This document shows positions 9,151 to 17,410 of a stretch of DNA of 64,000 nt, in pieces (position 1 is the first letter of the stretch; every line of letters begins with the position of its first letter). Under the pieces are notes generated by a model. It was not told where the DNA came from, made no database searches, and worked only from the letters and a program-made list of their open reading frames with translations. Origin of the DNA: Bradyrhizobium sp. 164 (GTDB lineage Bacteria; Pseudomonadota; Alphaproteobacteria; Rhizobiales; Xanthobacteraceae); the NCBI RefSeq assembly GCF_023073715.1, contig NZ_JADPKA010000046.1, forward strand, positions 62,001 through 126,000, in the 5' to 3' direction. The translations under genes were made by a program, and so were the position numbers.

Positions 9151-9252
9151 ATGACGACCGAAATCCTCAATTTCACCGGCATGATTGGGCATTGGCTCAA
9201 TTTGCTGGTGGCGCGCCAGATCGCGGCGCAGGCTGCAAAACTGCCTCATTAA
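9151..9252 (+). CDS. Small ORF, 33 residues
   Basis: The ATG at 9151 is preceded by GGAGAC at a suitable distance. The peptide (start MTTEILNFTGMIGHWLNLL, end QAAKLPH) has an amphipathic hydrophobic middle. I do not recognise it. It could be a genuine micro-protein between purB and the TetR gene or a chance frame. Confidence 0.4.
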   Translation: MTTEILNFTGMIGHWLNLLVARQIAAQAAKLPH

Positions 9253-9261
9253 GGCATAGGC

Positions 9262-9294
9262 TTTCCGAAACGACCGGCGAGGGCGCTTCGGAAA
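9262..9294. promoter_or_regulatory. Inverted repeat before TetR gene
   Basis: TTTCCGAA and TTCGGAAA arms are separated by 17 bases, flanked by GGC/GCC. It lies about 50 bases before the TetR start. It could be an operator or an RNA hairpin ending the small ORF; no T-run follows. Confidence 0.35.
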
Positions 9295-9344
9295 CAGCCC
9301 TACTGCCGGGTAACTGAGCCCTGAACGGGAACAATGGTGCTGGC

Positions 9345-9932
9345 ATGAATGAAGCTGTTGTCTTGACGCCGGAGCGGATCCTCGAAGTCACCGAGGACGT
9401 GCTCAGGCGCTTCGGACTTGCCAAGGCCACCGTGGTCGACGTTGCCCGTGCGCTCGATGTGAGCCACGGCAGCGTCTACCGCCATTTCCCGAGCAAGGCC
9501 TCGCTGCGCGAAGCCGTTGCCAAACGCTGGCTCGACCGCATCGACGCGCCGTTGCGCGCGATTGCCGAGGAGCAGGGCCCCGCGCCTGATAGGCTCGGCC
9601 GCTGGCTGCGCACGCTGTTCGCCGCCAAGCGTTCGCGCGTCCTCGACGACCCCGAGATGTTCCAGACTTATCTGACGCTGGCGCGCGAGGCCTGCGCAGC
9701 CGTCAAATGTCACAAGGACACCATGATCGACCAGATCGCGGCGATCCTGGCCGACGGCATCAAGCAGGGCGTATTCGAGGTGGACGACGTCAAGACGACC
9801 GCGCGCGCCATTTTCGATGCCACCGTCCGCTTCCACCATCCGGCCCATGCCGACGAGTGGAAGGACGCCGATCTTTCCGCGCGGGTCGATGCAACGCTGG
9901 CGCTACTGCTGCGCGGATTGAAGGCGGGTTAG
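9345..9932 (+). CDS. TetR family transcriptional regulator
   Basis: A 195-residue one-domain repressor type. The N-terminal helix-turn-helix spans about residues 10-58: ILEVTEDVLRRFGLAKATVVDVARAL, then the recognition helix in VSHGSVYRHFPSKASLREAV. The rest is the ligand/dimer domain. Its target is not evident; no transporter or enzyme gene is directly divergent, but two inverted repeats lie upstream (8990-9013 and 9262-9294). Confidence 0.88.
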   Translation: MNEAVVLTPERILEVTEDVLRRFGLAKATVVDVARALDVSHGSVYRHFPSKASLREAVAKRWLDRIDAPLRAIAEEQGPAPDRLGRWLRTLFAAKRSRVLDDPEMFQTYLTLAREACAAVKCHKDTMIDQIAAILADGIKQGVFEVDDVKTTARAIFDATVRFHHPAHADEWKDADLSARVDATLALLLRGLKAG

Positions 9933-9965
9933 GCCACGCCACCTGCCCACTTGGCGCGAGGGCCA

Positions 9966-10271
9966 TCAACCTCTCGCCTTGTGAAGAAAGCTACCATTGC
10001 GGGCCGGGGGCGCCGAAGCCGAGCGTTTCCGCGCATGGAAGTTCGGCTCGGACGATGGCACCACCGGGGGACTTTCAGGGTATGCATTGACCGCGATTTC
10101 GACAGCATCCTTTGACCGCTTGCGCAGGCGGTAGAAGGTTAGCTCCTGATCGAGCATGGGGCAGCGGAAGTGGACGACGGCGGTGTCCGGCAGACGGCAG
10201 AGTTCGTCGATGAGCTCGCCTACTGTGATGATCGGGGGATGGTCGACTGCGTTGTGATGACCCTTACTCAT
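9966..10271 (-). CDS. Conserved-looking hypothetical protein, 101 residues
   Basis: The ATG at 10271 has AAGGAG nine bases upstream. Residues 12-66 are protein-like (PPIITVGELIDELCRLPDTA, HFRCPMLDQELTFYRLRKR), whereas the C-terminal third is low-complexity Pro/Ser/Arg. No family is recognised. It lies downstream of the two-component genes on the same strand, but with a 104-base gap. Confidence 0.55.
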   Translation of the reverse strand: MSKGHHNAVDHPPIITVGELIDELCRLPDTAVVHFRCPMLDQELTFYRLRKRSKDAVEIAVNAYPESPPVVPSSEPNFHARKRSASAPPARNGSFLHKARG

Positions 10272-10375
10272 GACCGTTTACTCCTTCTGCCGTACTAACC
10301 GGAGCCGGATGGGCTCCGTTCCAATTTCGTTCGGCAGATTGGCGAGCTTCAAGACGGAGTGCGGCAGCTTTGCTG

Positions 10376-11029
10376 CTAGATCCTCGTCAGCCCGCACGTT
10401 GCTGCGAGCCGCACGAGCTGTGCATCCGTGCGTGCGCCGGTCTTTGATTTGATCAAATAATGGTAGTTCTGGACTGTTTTCACACTGAGATTGAGATGCG
10501 TTGCAATCTGCTCGGTGGTAGCGCCGCCGGCGAATTGGCGCAGGATCTCGATCTCCCGCTCGCCCAGCTGATCCAGCGCTGAACCCGTCGGCGATAGGCT
10601 GTCCTCGGCGAGAATATGCGCGATGTCGTCGCTCATGGCGCGCTCGCCGCGCGCCACGCTGCGGATCGCATTCACGATGGCGGACGGCTCGCTGCTCTTG
10701 GTGACGAAGCCAGAGGCGCCGGCGCCGAAGGCGGCTTTCACCAGCACGGCTTCGTTGTGCATCGTGAAGATGAGAATGCGCGCCCGCGGGCTGCGCGCGC
10801 GGATGTTGCGGATCGCTTCCAGCCCGCTCGCGCCGGGCATCGAGATATCCAGCACGACCACGTCGGGGTCATGCGCCTTGAAGGCGCCATAGGCGTCCGC
10901 AGCATTGTCGGCTTCCGCGACGACACGAAGATCGCCCTGGCTTTCCAGCACACGCCGGTAGCCCTGCCGCACGATCGGGTGGTCGTCGACCAATAGCACG
11001 GAGATGCCTGTTGCCGCGATATCATTCAC
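10376..11029 (-). CDS. NarL/LuxR-type response regulator
   Basis: A 217-residue two-domain regulator. The receiver domain (about 8-125) carries the acidic pair in LLVDDHP (Asp15/Asp16), the phospho-acceptor Asp61 in VVVLDISMPG and the conserved lysine in FVTKSSEP. The C-terminal LuxR helix-turn-helix (about 150-212) includes LGEREIEILRQFAGG and LNLSVKTVQNYHYLIKSK. I use the GTG at 11029: GAGG lies just upstream and the ATG at 11040 that overlaps the kinase stop is in another frame and ends at once. It is co-transcribed with, and probably phosphorylated by, the adjacent histidine kinase. Confidence 0.88.
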   Translation of the reverse strand: MNDIAATGISVLLVDDHPIVRQGYRRVLESQGDLRVVAEADNAADAYGAFKAHDPDVVVLDISMPGASGLEAIRNIRARSPRARILIFTMHNEAVLVKAAFGAGASGFVTKSSEPSAIVNAIRSVARGERAMSDDIAHILAEDSLSPTGSALDQLGEREIEILRQFAGGATTEQIATHLNLSVKTVQNYHYLIKSKTGARTDAQLVRLAATCGLTRI

Positions 11030-11036
11030 GTCGGCC

Positions 11037-12407
11037 TCATGCGGCGAGCGGGATGGTGGCGGCCACGCTGAGGCCGCGGTTCGCAGGCAGGATCGACAGC
11101 GATCCACCGGCGGCTGAAAGGCGTTCGCGGATGCCGGTGAGGCCGAATCCGGCCGATTGCGCGACGCGCTTGGCATCGCCGCCGCCGTCGTCTTCGACCC
11201 GGATCAGGAGCGCGTCGTGCTCGCCCGCGCGCCGCTCAACGCGTAGCGAGATCTCGCGCGCGGAGCTGTGGCGCAGGGCGTTGGTCAGGCATTCCTGCGC
11301 CACGCGATAGGCGGTGATGGCCGCCGGGCCGCTGATATCGGTAAGATCGCCCCTGAGGTCGAGCTGGATTGTCGGTCGCGCCGCGCTCTGCGAACGCCAG
11401 CTATCTACCAAATTCACGAGACTTGCCTCGAGCCCGAGCTCCTCGGGCAGGGGATTGCGCAGCCGCTTCAGCGCATCGCGCAGCGAGGCCATCAGATGAT
11501 GGGTGGCCTGTGAGATCATCCGCGCATCCTGCGCGATGCCTTTATCCCTGTCATGCTTCGCGCTCGCCGTCTCGATGGTGTTGGCGAAGGCGAGGATGGC
11601 GGAGAGATTTTGTCCGAATTCGTCGTGCAGCTCCCGGGCGAGCGCGCGGCGTTCGTCGTCGCGGATCTCGATCAGCCGCCGGGTCAGCGCCGCGCGCTGC
11701 TCGGTCGCTTCCTCCAGCCGGCCGCCGAGCGCATCGACGGCGCTGCCGATCATCGCAAGCTCCATCGAACGGAAGCGCGGCAGCTTCGTGCGATACTGGC
11801 CGCGCGCCATACGCTGCAACGCGGTGACGATGGTGCGTGCCGGCGCCAGCGCGTGCGCGATGGCGAGCGAAGCCAGCAGCGCGATTGCCGCCGCCATCAA
11901 GAGCGCGACGTCGATCACGTTGAGGATGTACTCCCAGGCGAGCGAGATCGCGGCGGCGGCGTCCGGGGTTGCAACCACCGTGCCGGCGGCCGCTGCGCGC
12001 GGACTGACGGGCCGCACCACCTCGGCATGGCTGCCGAGGAAGGTCGGCACGATCGATGCGAACCAGTGCGGCGGCGTCTTGCCGATGCCTTGGCTCTGGC
12101 CGCAGAGCGGCTTCTCGAACGCCGCGGCCGGCTGGAACTCGACGCAGACGCCGGGCGAGATCAGCTTCATTGTCTCCAGCGAACGCCAGTCCGGAACCGG
12201 CAACAGATGTTCGCGTGCTCTGCTGCTGCGCAACAAGAGCTCGCGCCAATATAGCGCCTGAAGCGCCTGCGCGACCCTTTGTGCGGAAGCCGCGGTCGCT
12301 CGGTCGACGCTGCGATAGGCGTCGAACGTCGCCCATACCGTCGCTGCTCCCAGGCACAGCGCCACGATGAGCAGCAGACGGGCGACGAGCTGAAGCACGA
12401 GGCGCAT
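11037..12407 (-). CDS. Sensor histidine kinase, NarX/UhpB-type (HisKA_3)
   Basis: A 456-residue membrane sensor. A first membrane helix (about 4-25), a periplasmic sensor region of about 130 residues and a second helix (about 160-187) are followed by a HAMP linker. The HisKA_3 dimerisation segment carries the phospho-accepting histidine in ALARELHDEFGQN (about His261). A HATPase domain with VEDDGGG and GFGLTGIRERL ends the protein. The periplasmic part starts FDAYRSVDRATAASAQRV, which resembles the LapD/MoxY type of N-terminal domain. The start MRLVLQLVARLL places the helix at the N-terminus, with a G-rich site upstream. Its stimulus is unknown. Confidence 0.88.
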   Translation of the reverse strand: MRLVLQLVARLLLIVALCLGAATVWATFDAYRSVDRATAASAQRVAQALQALYWRELLLRSSRAREHLLPVPDWRSLETMKLISPGVCVEFQPAAAFEKPLCGQSQGIGKTPPHWFASIVPTFLGSHAEVVRPVSPRAAAAGTVVATPDAAAAISLAWEYILNVIDVALLMAAAIALLASLAIAHALAPARTIVTALQRMARGQYRTKLPRFRSMELAMIGSAVDALGGRLEEATEQRAALTRRLIEIRDDERRALARELHDEFGQNLSAILAFANTIETASAKHDRDKGIAQDARMISQATHHLMASLRDALKRLRNPLPEELGLEASLVNLVDSWRSQSAARPTIQLDLRGDLTDISGPAAITAYRVAQECLTNALRHSSAREISLRVERRAGEHDALLIRVEDDGGGDAKRVAQSAGFGLTGIRERLSAAGGSLSILPANRGLSVAATIPLAA

Positions 12408-12621
12408 GCGATCACCCCCAACCTTTGGTAAGCTCAGCCTAACAACGCCGCCGCGCCTTGCCAATTGCGGGGAACGGCAGGATGGCAGCTCGGGCAAATT
12501 TCCCAAGCCGGATTGGGCATGGCTCTTTGGACCTGGCGCGGCGGCTTTGATCTAATCGGCCAAAGAATCCTTCTAGGCCAATCTTTCTCGGCCAATCGTC
12601 GCAAGCCAGGAGCAGTGCAGC
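12408..12621. promoter_or_regulatory. Divergent promoter region with GGCCAA repeats
   Basis: It lies between the kinase and the ExbB-like gene. GGCCAA occurs three times, at 12558, 12576 and 12590, all just upstream of the ExbB-like gene. This could be a cluster of regulator half-sites; the spacing is uneven (18 and 14 bases), so the call is tentative. Confidence 0.3.
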
Positions 12622-13392
12622 ATGAGTTCGATGACGATTGGGCCGATCGCGGGCCACGCTGCCGACCCGACCGAGCGCAGCGCGCTGCTGTTCTGGATGA
12701 TCTTCACCGGGCTCTCGATCTTCGCCGTCGTGCTGTTGTGGCGCTTCGGCCTGATCCACCTGATGCTGACCTCGGACCGCACCTACATTTCGAGCGTGAT
12801 CGCGCTGCTTTACGTCGTTACCTGCGGCCACTGCTTCCTGCGGACGCGGGCGATCGCGCGGGAGGGAGCAGCGGCACGGCGCTGCCGGGCGGTGCTGTCG
12901 GCCGCCGGCGGCAGCAAGGCGCTCGACGCTAGCGCAACAGCGCTACCGCGCGGCCTGGTGCGCGACCACATCGAGAGCCTCGTGACCAAGGCCGCTGCGC
13001 AAGGCTACCGGCCGGTCGACCAGACGCTGCTGCTGCGGACGCTCGCCGACCGGCTGCGCGGCTCCAACGGTTTTGGCGCCTTCGTCTCGGACACGCTGAT
13101 GAAGCTCGGCCTGCTCGGCACCATCATCGGCTTCATCATCATGCTGGCGCCGATCGCGGGCCTGGATGCCGCCGACAAGGCCGCGATGCGGTCCTCGATG
13201 GGGCTGATGAGCGACGGCATGGCAGTGGCGATGTACACGACGCTGGCCGGCCTCGTCGGCTCGATCCTGGTCCGCATCCAGTACTACATGCTGGATGCCG
13301 CCACCCAGCGGGTGTTCTCGGACGCGGTGGTGCTGACCGAGACCTATGTGACGCCGGTCCTGGAGCGCAAGGGTGCTGGAACGCCGTCATGA
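12622..13392 (+). CDS. MotA/TolQ/ExbB-like proton channel protein
   Basis: A 256-residue inner-membrane protein with four predicted helices: LLFWMIFTGLSIFAVVLLW, ISSVIALLYVVTCGHCFL, LGLLGTIIGFIIMLAPIAGL and VAMYTTLAGLVGSILVRI. The last two carry the family hallmark motifs (LGLLGTIIGF, GMAVAMYTTLAGLVGS). Family members form pentameric stators that use the proton gradient to move a partner with one transmembrane helix. The stop overlaps the next ATG (ATGA), so translation is coupled to the single-helix protein that follows, which fits the ExbB-ExbD arrangement. Neither tonB/tolR nor flagellar genes are nearby, so this is an atypical stator. Confidence 0.85.
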   Translation: MSSMTIGPIAGHAADPTERSALLFWMIFTGLSIFAVVLLWRFGLIHLMLTSDRTYISSVIALLYVVTCGHCFLRTRAIAREGAAARRCRAVLSAAGGSKALDASATALPRGLVRDHIESLVTKAAAQGYRPVDQTLLLRTLADRLRGSNGFGAFVSDTLMKLGLLGTIIGFIIMLAPIAGLDAADKAAMRSSMGLMSDGMAVAMYTTLAGLVGSILVRIQYYMLDAATQRVFSDAVVLTETYVTPVLERKGAGTPS

Positions 13393-14060
13393 TGGATGAT
13401 TTCGGTCTCTATCCGCGCGAGGAGCCGTTCGATCCGCTCGGCGTGATGCTGTTCAAGGCGCTCCAGGTGATCGCCTTCCTGTTCTTTCTGGCGCTGCTCG
13501 CGGTCTCCCCGGACGCCAAGGAGGGCAAGATCGACTCCAAGGCCGAGTTCATGATCACGCTGGACTGGCCGGACAACCACCCCGATGATCTCGACCTGTT
13601 CGTGCAGGACCCCGCCGGCAACATCGCCTGGTATCGCCACCGCGAGGCCGGCTTTCTCACGCTTGATCGCGACGACCGCGGCGGGGCCAACGACTTCATC
13701 ATCGTCGCCGGCAAGAAGATCGCCTCGCCCATCCGCGAGGAGATTGTCACGGTGCGGGGCATCGTCGCCGGCGAATACACCGTCAACGTCTCGCATTTCG
13801 TGGCGACGACCGGCGAGCCCGTGACGGCCAACGTGAAGGTGCAGAAGCTCAATCCGACTGCGCAGGTGGTCTTCGACAACAAGTTCACGCTCGATCACAC
13901 CGGCGACGAGAAGACCGCGGTCCGGTTCCGGCTCGATGCCGAAGGCAAGGTCGTCAATGTCGACCAGCGGCCGAAATCGCTATTGGAGACGTTCCGCAGC
14001 AGCTGGCGCAACGGCGCCGATGTCGATCCGAAGACCCGGGTGAGGGTGCGCCGTGAGTAA
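13389..14060 (+). CDS. Single-helix membrane protein, ExbD-like position
   Basis: A 223-residue protein: a short cytoplasmic N-terminus, one helix (about 17-39, LGVMLFKALQVIAFLFFLALL) and a periplasmic beta-rich domain. Residues 52-70 contain FMITLDWPDNHPDDLDLFV, similar to the acidic strand motif of YfaP/DUF2135-type domains. Topology matches ExbD/MotB, with an aspartate (Asp15) at the entrance of the helix and a lysine (Lys23) inside it; no canonical mid-helix aspartate is seen. It overlaps both neighbours (ATGA with the ExbB-like gene, GTGAGTAA with the next), so it is likely part of one complex. I infer a stator partner; the family is not known to me. Confidence 0.7.
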   Translation: MMDDFGLYPREEPFDPLGVMLFKALQVIAFLFFLALLAVSPDAKEGKIDSKAEFMITLDWPDNHPDDLDLFVQDPAGNIAWYRHREAGFLTLDRDDRGGANDFIIVAGKKIASPIREEIVTVRGIVAGEYTVNVSHFVATTGEPVTANVKVQKLNPTAQVVFDNKFTLDHTGDEKTAVRFRLDAEGKVVNVDQRPKSLLETFRSSWRNGADVDPKTRVRVRRE

Positions 14061-14658
14061 TCTGCAAACGGTCATCCTCACTTTGTCGGTCGCCTATGCG
14101 GTGATCGGTGCGCTGCTGCTGGTCGTGCTGGTCTATGCGCGGCTGCACTGGGTCCTGAAGGCGACGGCCGTCGTCATCACCAGCGCCTTCTATGTCGTCA
14201 GCTTTACCGAAATGCGCGGACTGCTCGGCTGGGCCAGCTCCGACCGGATGCCGACCGCCTTCAAGCTGCTCCAGGCCCGCATCGTCGAGCCGCATTCGTT
14301 GGAGGGCGATCCCGGCTCGATCTATCTCTGGGTCGAGGCGCTCGATGAGGACAATCGGCCGAGCGGCATTCCGCGCGCCTTCCGGGTGCCCTATGACGAC
14401 AGGCTGGCCGACAAGACCCATGCGGCGCAGAACGAGATCGCGGCTGGGCATCCGCAGGGCGGGCGCGCCGCCGATTTCGGCGGCGGTGACGGCAGCCTGA
14501 TCGACATGGTGCGGGAATATGTGACGCCGAAGACGATCTTGGAGACCAGCGGCGGCGATTCTTCGACCGGCGAGTTCAACGCCCCGCCGGCCGGCGCGCA
14601 GGGCGTCGTGTTCACGCCGCTGCCGCCGCCGCGGATGCCGCCAAAGGACGAGCAATAG
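14053..14658 (+). CDS. Two-helix membrane protein of unknown function
   Basis: A 201-residue protein starting at GTG inside the end of the previous gene. Two helices (VILTLSVAYAVIGALLLVVL and VLKATAVVITSAFYVVSF) are followed by a soluble region of about 130 residues ending in a Pro-rich tail (PLPPPRMPPK). I do not recognise a family. The overlap with the upstream gene indicates a shared mRNA and probably a shared membrane complex with the ExbB-like and single-helix proteins. Confidence 0.65.
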   Translation: MSNLQTVILTLSVAYAVIGALLLVVLVYARLHWVLKATAVVITSAFYVVSFTEMRGLLGWASSDRMPTAFKLLQARIVEPHSLEGDPGSIYLWVEALDEDNRPSGIPRAFRVPYDDRLADKTHAAQNEIAAGHPQGGRAADFGGGDGSLIDMVREYVTPKTILETSGGDSSTGEFNAPPAGAQGVVFTPLPPPRMPPKDEQ

Positions 14659-14774
14659 CCCTTCACCATCGCGGCAGCGGCCCGCTGGAAAACCGGCACG
14701 CGCCGGCGCATGTTCTTGACGTCCCTCAATTTGGCCTTATCGGCTTCAGATAAGATTTTGAGGGTGGAGGGTGC

Positions 14775-15515
14775 GTGCTCCTAGCTGTCTTCTCGGATAT
14801 CCACGGCAACCGGCAGGCGTTCGAGGCGTGCCTGAAGATGGCCCGCGCGAAAGGCGCGGAGCGCTTCATCCTGCTCGGTGATTTCGTCGGCTATGGCGCC
14901 GATCCGGAATGGGTCGTGGACACTGCGATGGAGCTCGTTGCCCGCGGCGCCATCGCCGTGCGCGGCAATCACGACCAGGCGGTCAATTCCTCGGCTGAGA
15001 CCATGAACGCCGAGGCGCAGGTTGCGATCGAATGGACTCGCGGCCGGCTCGACAGGGCGCAGCGTCGGTTTTTGGCCGAATTGCCGATGCTGATGGAGGA
15101 CGACGGTCGCCTGTTCGTGCATTCGGAAGCCTCCAGCCCGCAGCGCTGGCACTATGTCCGGTCGACGGCGGATGCGGCCAAGAGCCTGATCGCGACACCC
15201 GCGCATATCACCTTCTGCGGCCACATCCACAGACCTGCGCTCTATTCGATGTCGGTGACGGCGAAGATGACGAGCTTCGTGCCGAAGACCGATGTCTCCG
15301 TGCAGCTCCTGCGTGGGCGGCAATGGCTTGCCGTGCTCGGCTCGGTCGGCCAGCCCCGCGACGGCGATCCGTCCGCGTCCTTCGTGCTGTTCGACACGGT
15401 CTCGTGCCAGATCACCTATTGCCGCGCGCCCTATGACGTCGCGACCGCGGCCGGCAGGATCCGCGACAACGGCCTGCCGCATTGGCTGGCCGACCGGCTG
15501 TCGCAGGGGCGCTGA
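14775..15515 (+). CDS. Metallophosphoesterase
   Basis: A 246-residue calcineurin-like phosphoesterase. The dinuclear metal motifs are all present: SDIHGNRQAF near the N-terminus, LGDFVGYGADP, RGNHDQAV and FCGHIHRP. The GTG start has GGAGGGTGC directly upstream. A 116-base gap separates it from the membrane proteins, so it may have its own promoter, but the kinase gene starts 5 bases after its stop. The pairing with a Ser/Thr kinase suggests a protein phosphatase or a nucleotide phosphatase in the same signalling route; this is inference from position. Confidence 0.85.
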   Translation: MLLAVFSDIHGNRQAFEACLKMARAKGAERFILLGDFVGYGADPEWVVDTAMELVARGAIAVRGNHDQAVNSSAETMNAEAQVAIEWTRGRLDRAQRRFLAELPMLMEDDGRLFVHSEASSPQRWHYVRSTADAAKSLIATPAHITFCGHIHRPALYSMSVTAKMTSFVPKTDVSVQLLRGRQWLAVLGSVGQPRDGDPSASFVLFDTVSCQITYCRAPYDVATAAGRIRDNGLPHWLADRLSQGR

Positions 15516-15520
15516 CGGTG

Positions 15521-16960
15521 ATGCCGAAATCCCTGGTCAAAGCAGGTGCGGAAATCGACGGTTTCACCATCGGTGAATGCGTTCATGCTGGCGGCATGGC
15601 GACGTTGTGGACCGTCACCCATCCCGGCATCGACATGCCTTTGCTGATGAAGATCCCGCGGGTGTCGGAGGGTGAGGATCCCGCGGCGATCGTCTCGTTC
15701 GAGATGGAGATGATGATCCTGCCGCGGGTTGCAGGCCCGCACGTGCCGGCCTGCTTCGGCACCGGGGATTTCGCGCATCAGGCCTATGTCGTGATCGAGC
15801 GTATCCCCGGGGCGACGCTCTACAAGCGACTGCCGGACTTGCCGCTGCCTTATGACGAGGCGCGGCAGCTCGTGGCGAAGATCGCGACCGCGCTCGCCGA
15901 CCTGCATCGGCAGAACGTGATTCATCACGACATCAAGCCGAGCAGCATCATGTTCCGCGGCAGTGGCGAGGCCGTGCTGATCGACTACGGCTTGTCGCAC
16001 CACAACCATCTGCCTGACCTGTTGCAGGAAGAATTTCGTCTGCCTTACGGGACCGCGCCCTACATGGCCCCGGAGCGGCTGTTAGGCGTGCGCGACGATC
16101 CGCGCAGTGACCTCTTCTCGCTCGGCGTGCTGCTCTATTTCTTCACCACGGGCGAGCGTCCCTTCGGCGAGGGTGAAACGTTGCGCGCGATGCGGCGCCG
16201 GCTGTGGCGCGATCCCTATCCGCCGCGCGCATTGCGCGCCGGCTATCCGCCCTGGCTGCAGGAGGTGGTGCTGCGCTGCCTCGAGATCGAGCCGGTGTGG
16301 CGTTATCCGACGGCGTCCCAGCTCGCCTTCGATCTCACCCATCCGGACCAGGTCAAGCTCACCGCGCGCGCGGAACGGCTGAAGCGTGATTCCCTCGGCG
16401 TGGCGTGGCGGCGCCGCTTCAATCAGGGCGTCATGCAGCCACGAGCGAAATCGGATGTCGCGGCGCAGATCGCGTCGAGCCCAATTCTTGCGATCGCGCT
16501 CGACACTGTGGAGGGCGCACCGGAGCTGAACGAGGCACTGCGCGTGACGACCGAGCGCATTCTCGCCACGCTGCCCTCGGCGCGGCTGGCCTGCCTCAAC
16601 GTGCTCAAGCTCAATCGCATCGCGATCGACCGGACGCTCGACGAGCAGGGCTCCAACAAGCATATCGACCGCCTGGTGGCGCTCCGGCATTGGGCGGCGC
16701 CGCTCAAGCTGGACGAGAGCCGGTTGTCGGTCCATGTGCTGGAGGCCGTCGATCCCGCCGCTGCCATCCTGGAGTTCGCCGAGGTCAACCATGTCGACCA
16801 TGTCATCATCGGCGCGCGGCAAGGCTCGTTCAGGCGCACCTTGCTCGGCAGCGTCTCGGCCAAGGTGGCCTCGGAGGCGAGCTGCACCGTCACCATTGTG
16901 CGGCCGCCGCGGATGGCGGGGGATGTGGCTGAAGCGGATGACGGCGAGGCGGCCGGATAG
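15521..16960 (+). CDS. Ser/Thr protein kinase fused to UspA domain
   Basis: A 479-residue cytoplasmic protein. Residues about 14-290 form a Hanks-type kinase: a glycine-rich loop (AGGMATLW, first glycine substituted), Lys44 in LLMKIPR, the catalytic loop VIHHDIKPSS (Asp137, Lys139), the metal-binding IDYG (Asp155) in place of DFG, and the activation end GTAPYMAPERL. Residues about 325-465 form a universal-stress-protein domain ending HVIIGARQGSFRRTLLGSVSAKV, with the nucleotide-binding G-x2-G-x9-GS pattern visible. ATG at 15521 is preferred to an in-frame upstream ATG within the phosphoesterase gene. The fusion implies phospho-signalling linked to stress or ATP sensing. Confidence 0.88.
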   Translation: MPKSLVKAGAEIDGFTIGECVHAGGMATLWTVTHPGIDMPLLMKIPRVSEGEDPAAIVSFEMEMMILPRVAGPHVPACFGTGDFAHQAYVVIERIPGATLYKRLPDLPLPYDEARQLVAKIATALADLHRQNVIHHDIKPSSIMFRGSGEAVLIDYGLSHHNHLPDLLQEEFRLPYGTAPYMAPERLLGVRDDPRSDLFSLGVLLYFFTTGERPFGEGETLRAMRRRLWRDPYPPRALRAGYPPWLQEVVLRCLEIEPVWRYPTASQLAFDLTHPDQVKLTARAERLKRDSLGVAWRRRFNQGVMQPRAKSDVAAQIASSPILAIALDTVEGAPELNEALRVTTERILATLPSARLACLNVLKLNRIAIDRTLDEQGSNKHIDRLVALRHWAAPLKLDESRLSVHVLEAVDPAAAILEFAEVNHVDHVIIGARQGSFRRTLLGSVSAKVASEASCTVTIVRPPRMAGDVAEADDGEAAG

Positions 16961-16982
16961 GGCTGCGCCTACAAACGGCGGA

Positions 16983-17174
16983 TCAGGCCGCGTGGGCCGT
17001 GTGAGCCGCGTGCTTACGGCGGATGGGCCAGGAGAATTGCGGGTCAGCCTCGCCGTGATCCGCGCTGCCGCCGAAATACTGGATGATCTCGCGGCAGGGC
17101 TCGCAATTGAACAGGTTACGCGACGCGGATGCCTTGGTCATTTCCTTCAGGCAGTTCGGGCAATGCGGTCTCAT
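16983..17174 (-). CDS. Small zinc-ribbon-like protein, 63 residues
   Basis: Starts at ATG 17174 (MRPHCPNCLKEMTKAS). Two Cys pairs, CPNC and CEPC, spaced about 20 residues apart, form a probable zinc ribbon; a basic, histidine-rich tail follows. It may bind nucleic acid or protein; its function is unknown. A longer upstream frame exists but its composition is not protein-like. Confidence 0.6.
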   Translation of the reverse strand: MRPHCPNCLKEMTKASASRNLFNCEPCREIIQYFGGSADHGEADPQFSWPIRRKHAAHTAHAA

Positions 17175-17224
17175 GGGGCGGTCCGGAAAAGGAAATCTCA
17201 GTGTCGGCGCTGCGAGGCAAACGA

Positions 17225-17410
17225 ATGGTCGACGTCCGCATTGCTGGGCCCGGCATCGTCGTTCCGCGTGCGATCGGCGCGTTCGAGGCGGCCGAAGAAG
17301 TAGTCGAGATTCGGATGCGGTCGCCGTGGAATACGGCACCTGCGCTTCGGCTGACGTTTCACGAGTGCGAGCTGCATGGCATCACCCCCGGCGACGCTGA
17401 AGGTGAATGA
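17225..17410 (+). CDS. Possible small hypothetical protein, 61 residues
   Basis: The ATG at 17225 (MVDVRIAGPGIVVPRAIGAF) follows a GAGG. The composition is protein-like, but its 3' end overlaps the opposite-strand micro-protein at 17382-17525. No family is recognised. Confidence 0.35.
   Translation: MVDVRIAGPGIVVPRAIGAFEAAEEVVEIRMRSPWNTAPALRLTFHECELHGITPGDAEGE

Noticed and set aside
12622..14060. Zorya-type defence system (ZorAB) reading of the ExbB-like pair
   Set aside because: ZorB has an OmpA-like domain and Zorya includes large helicase/nuclease genes; neither is present here.
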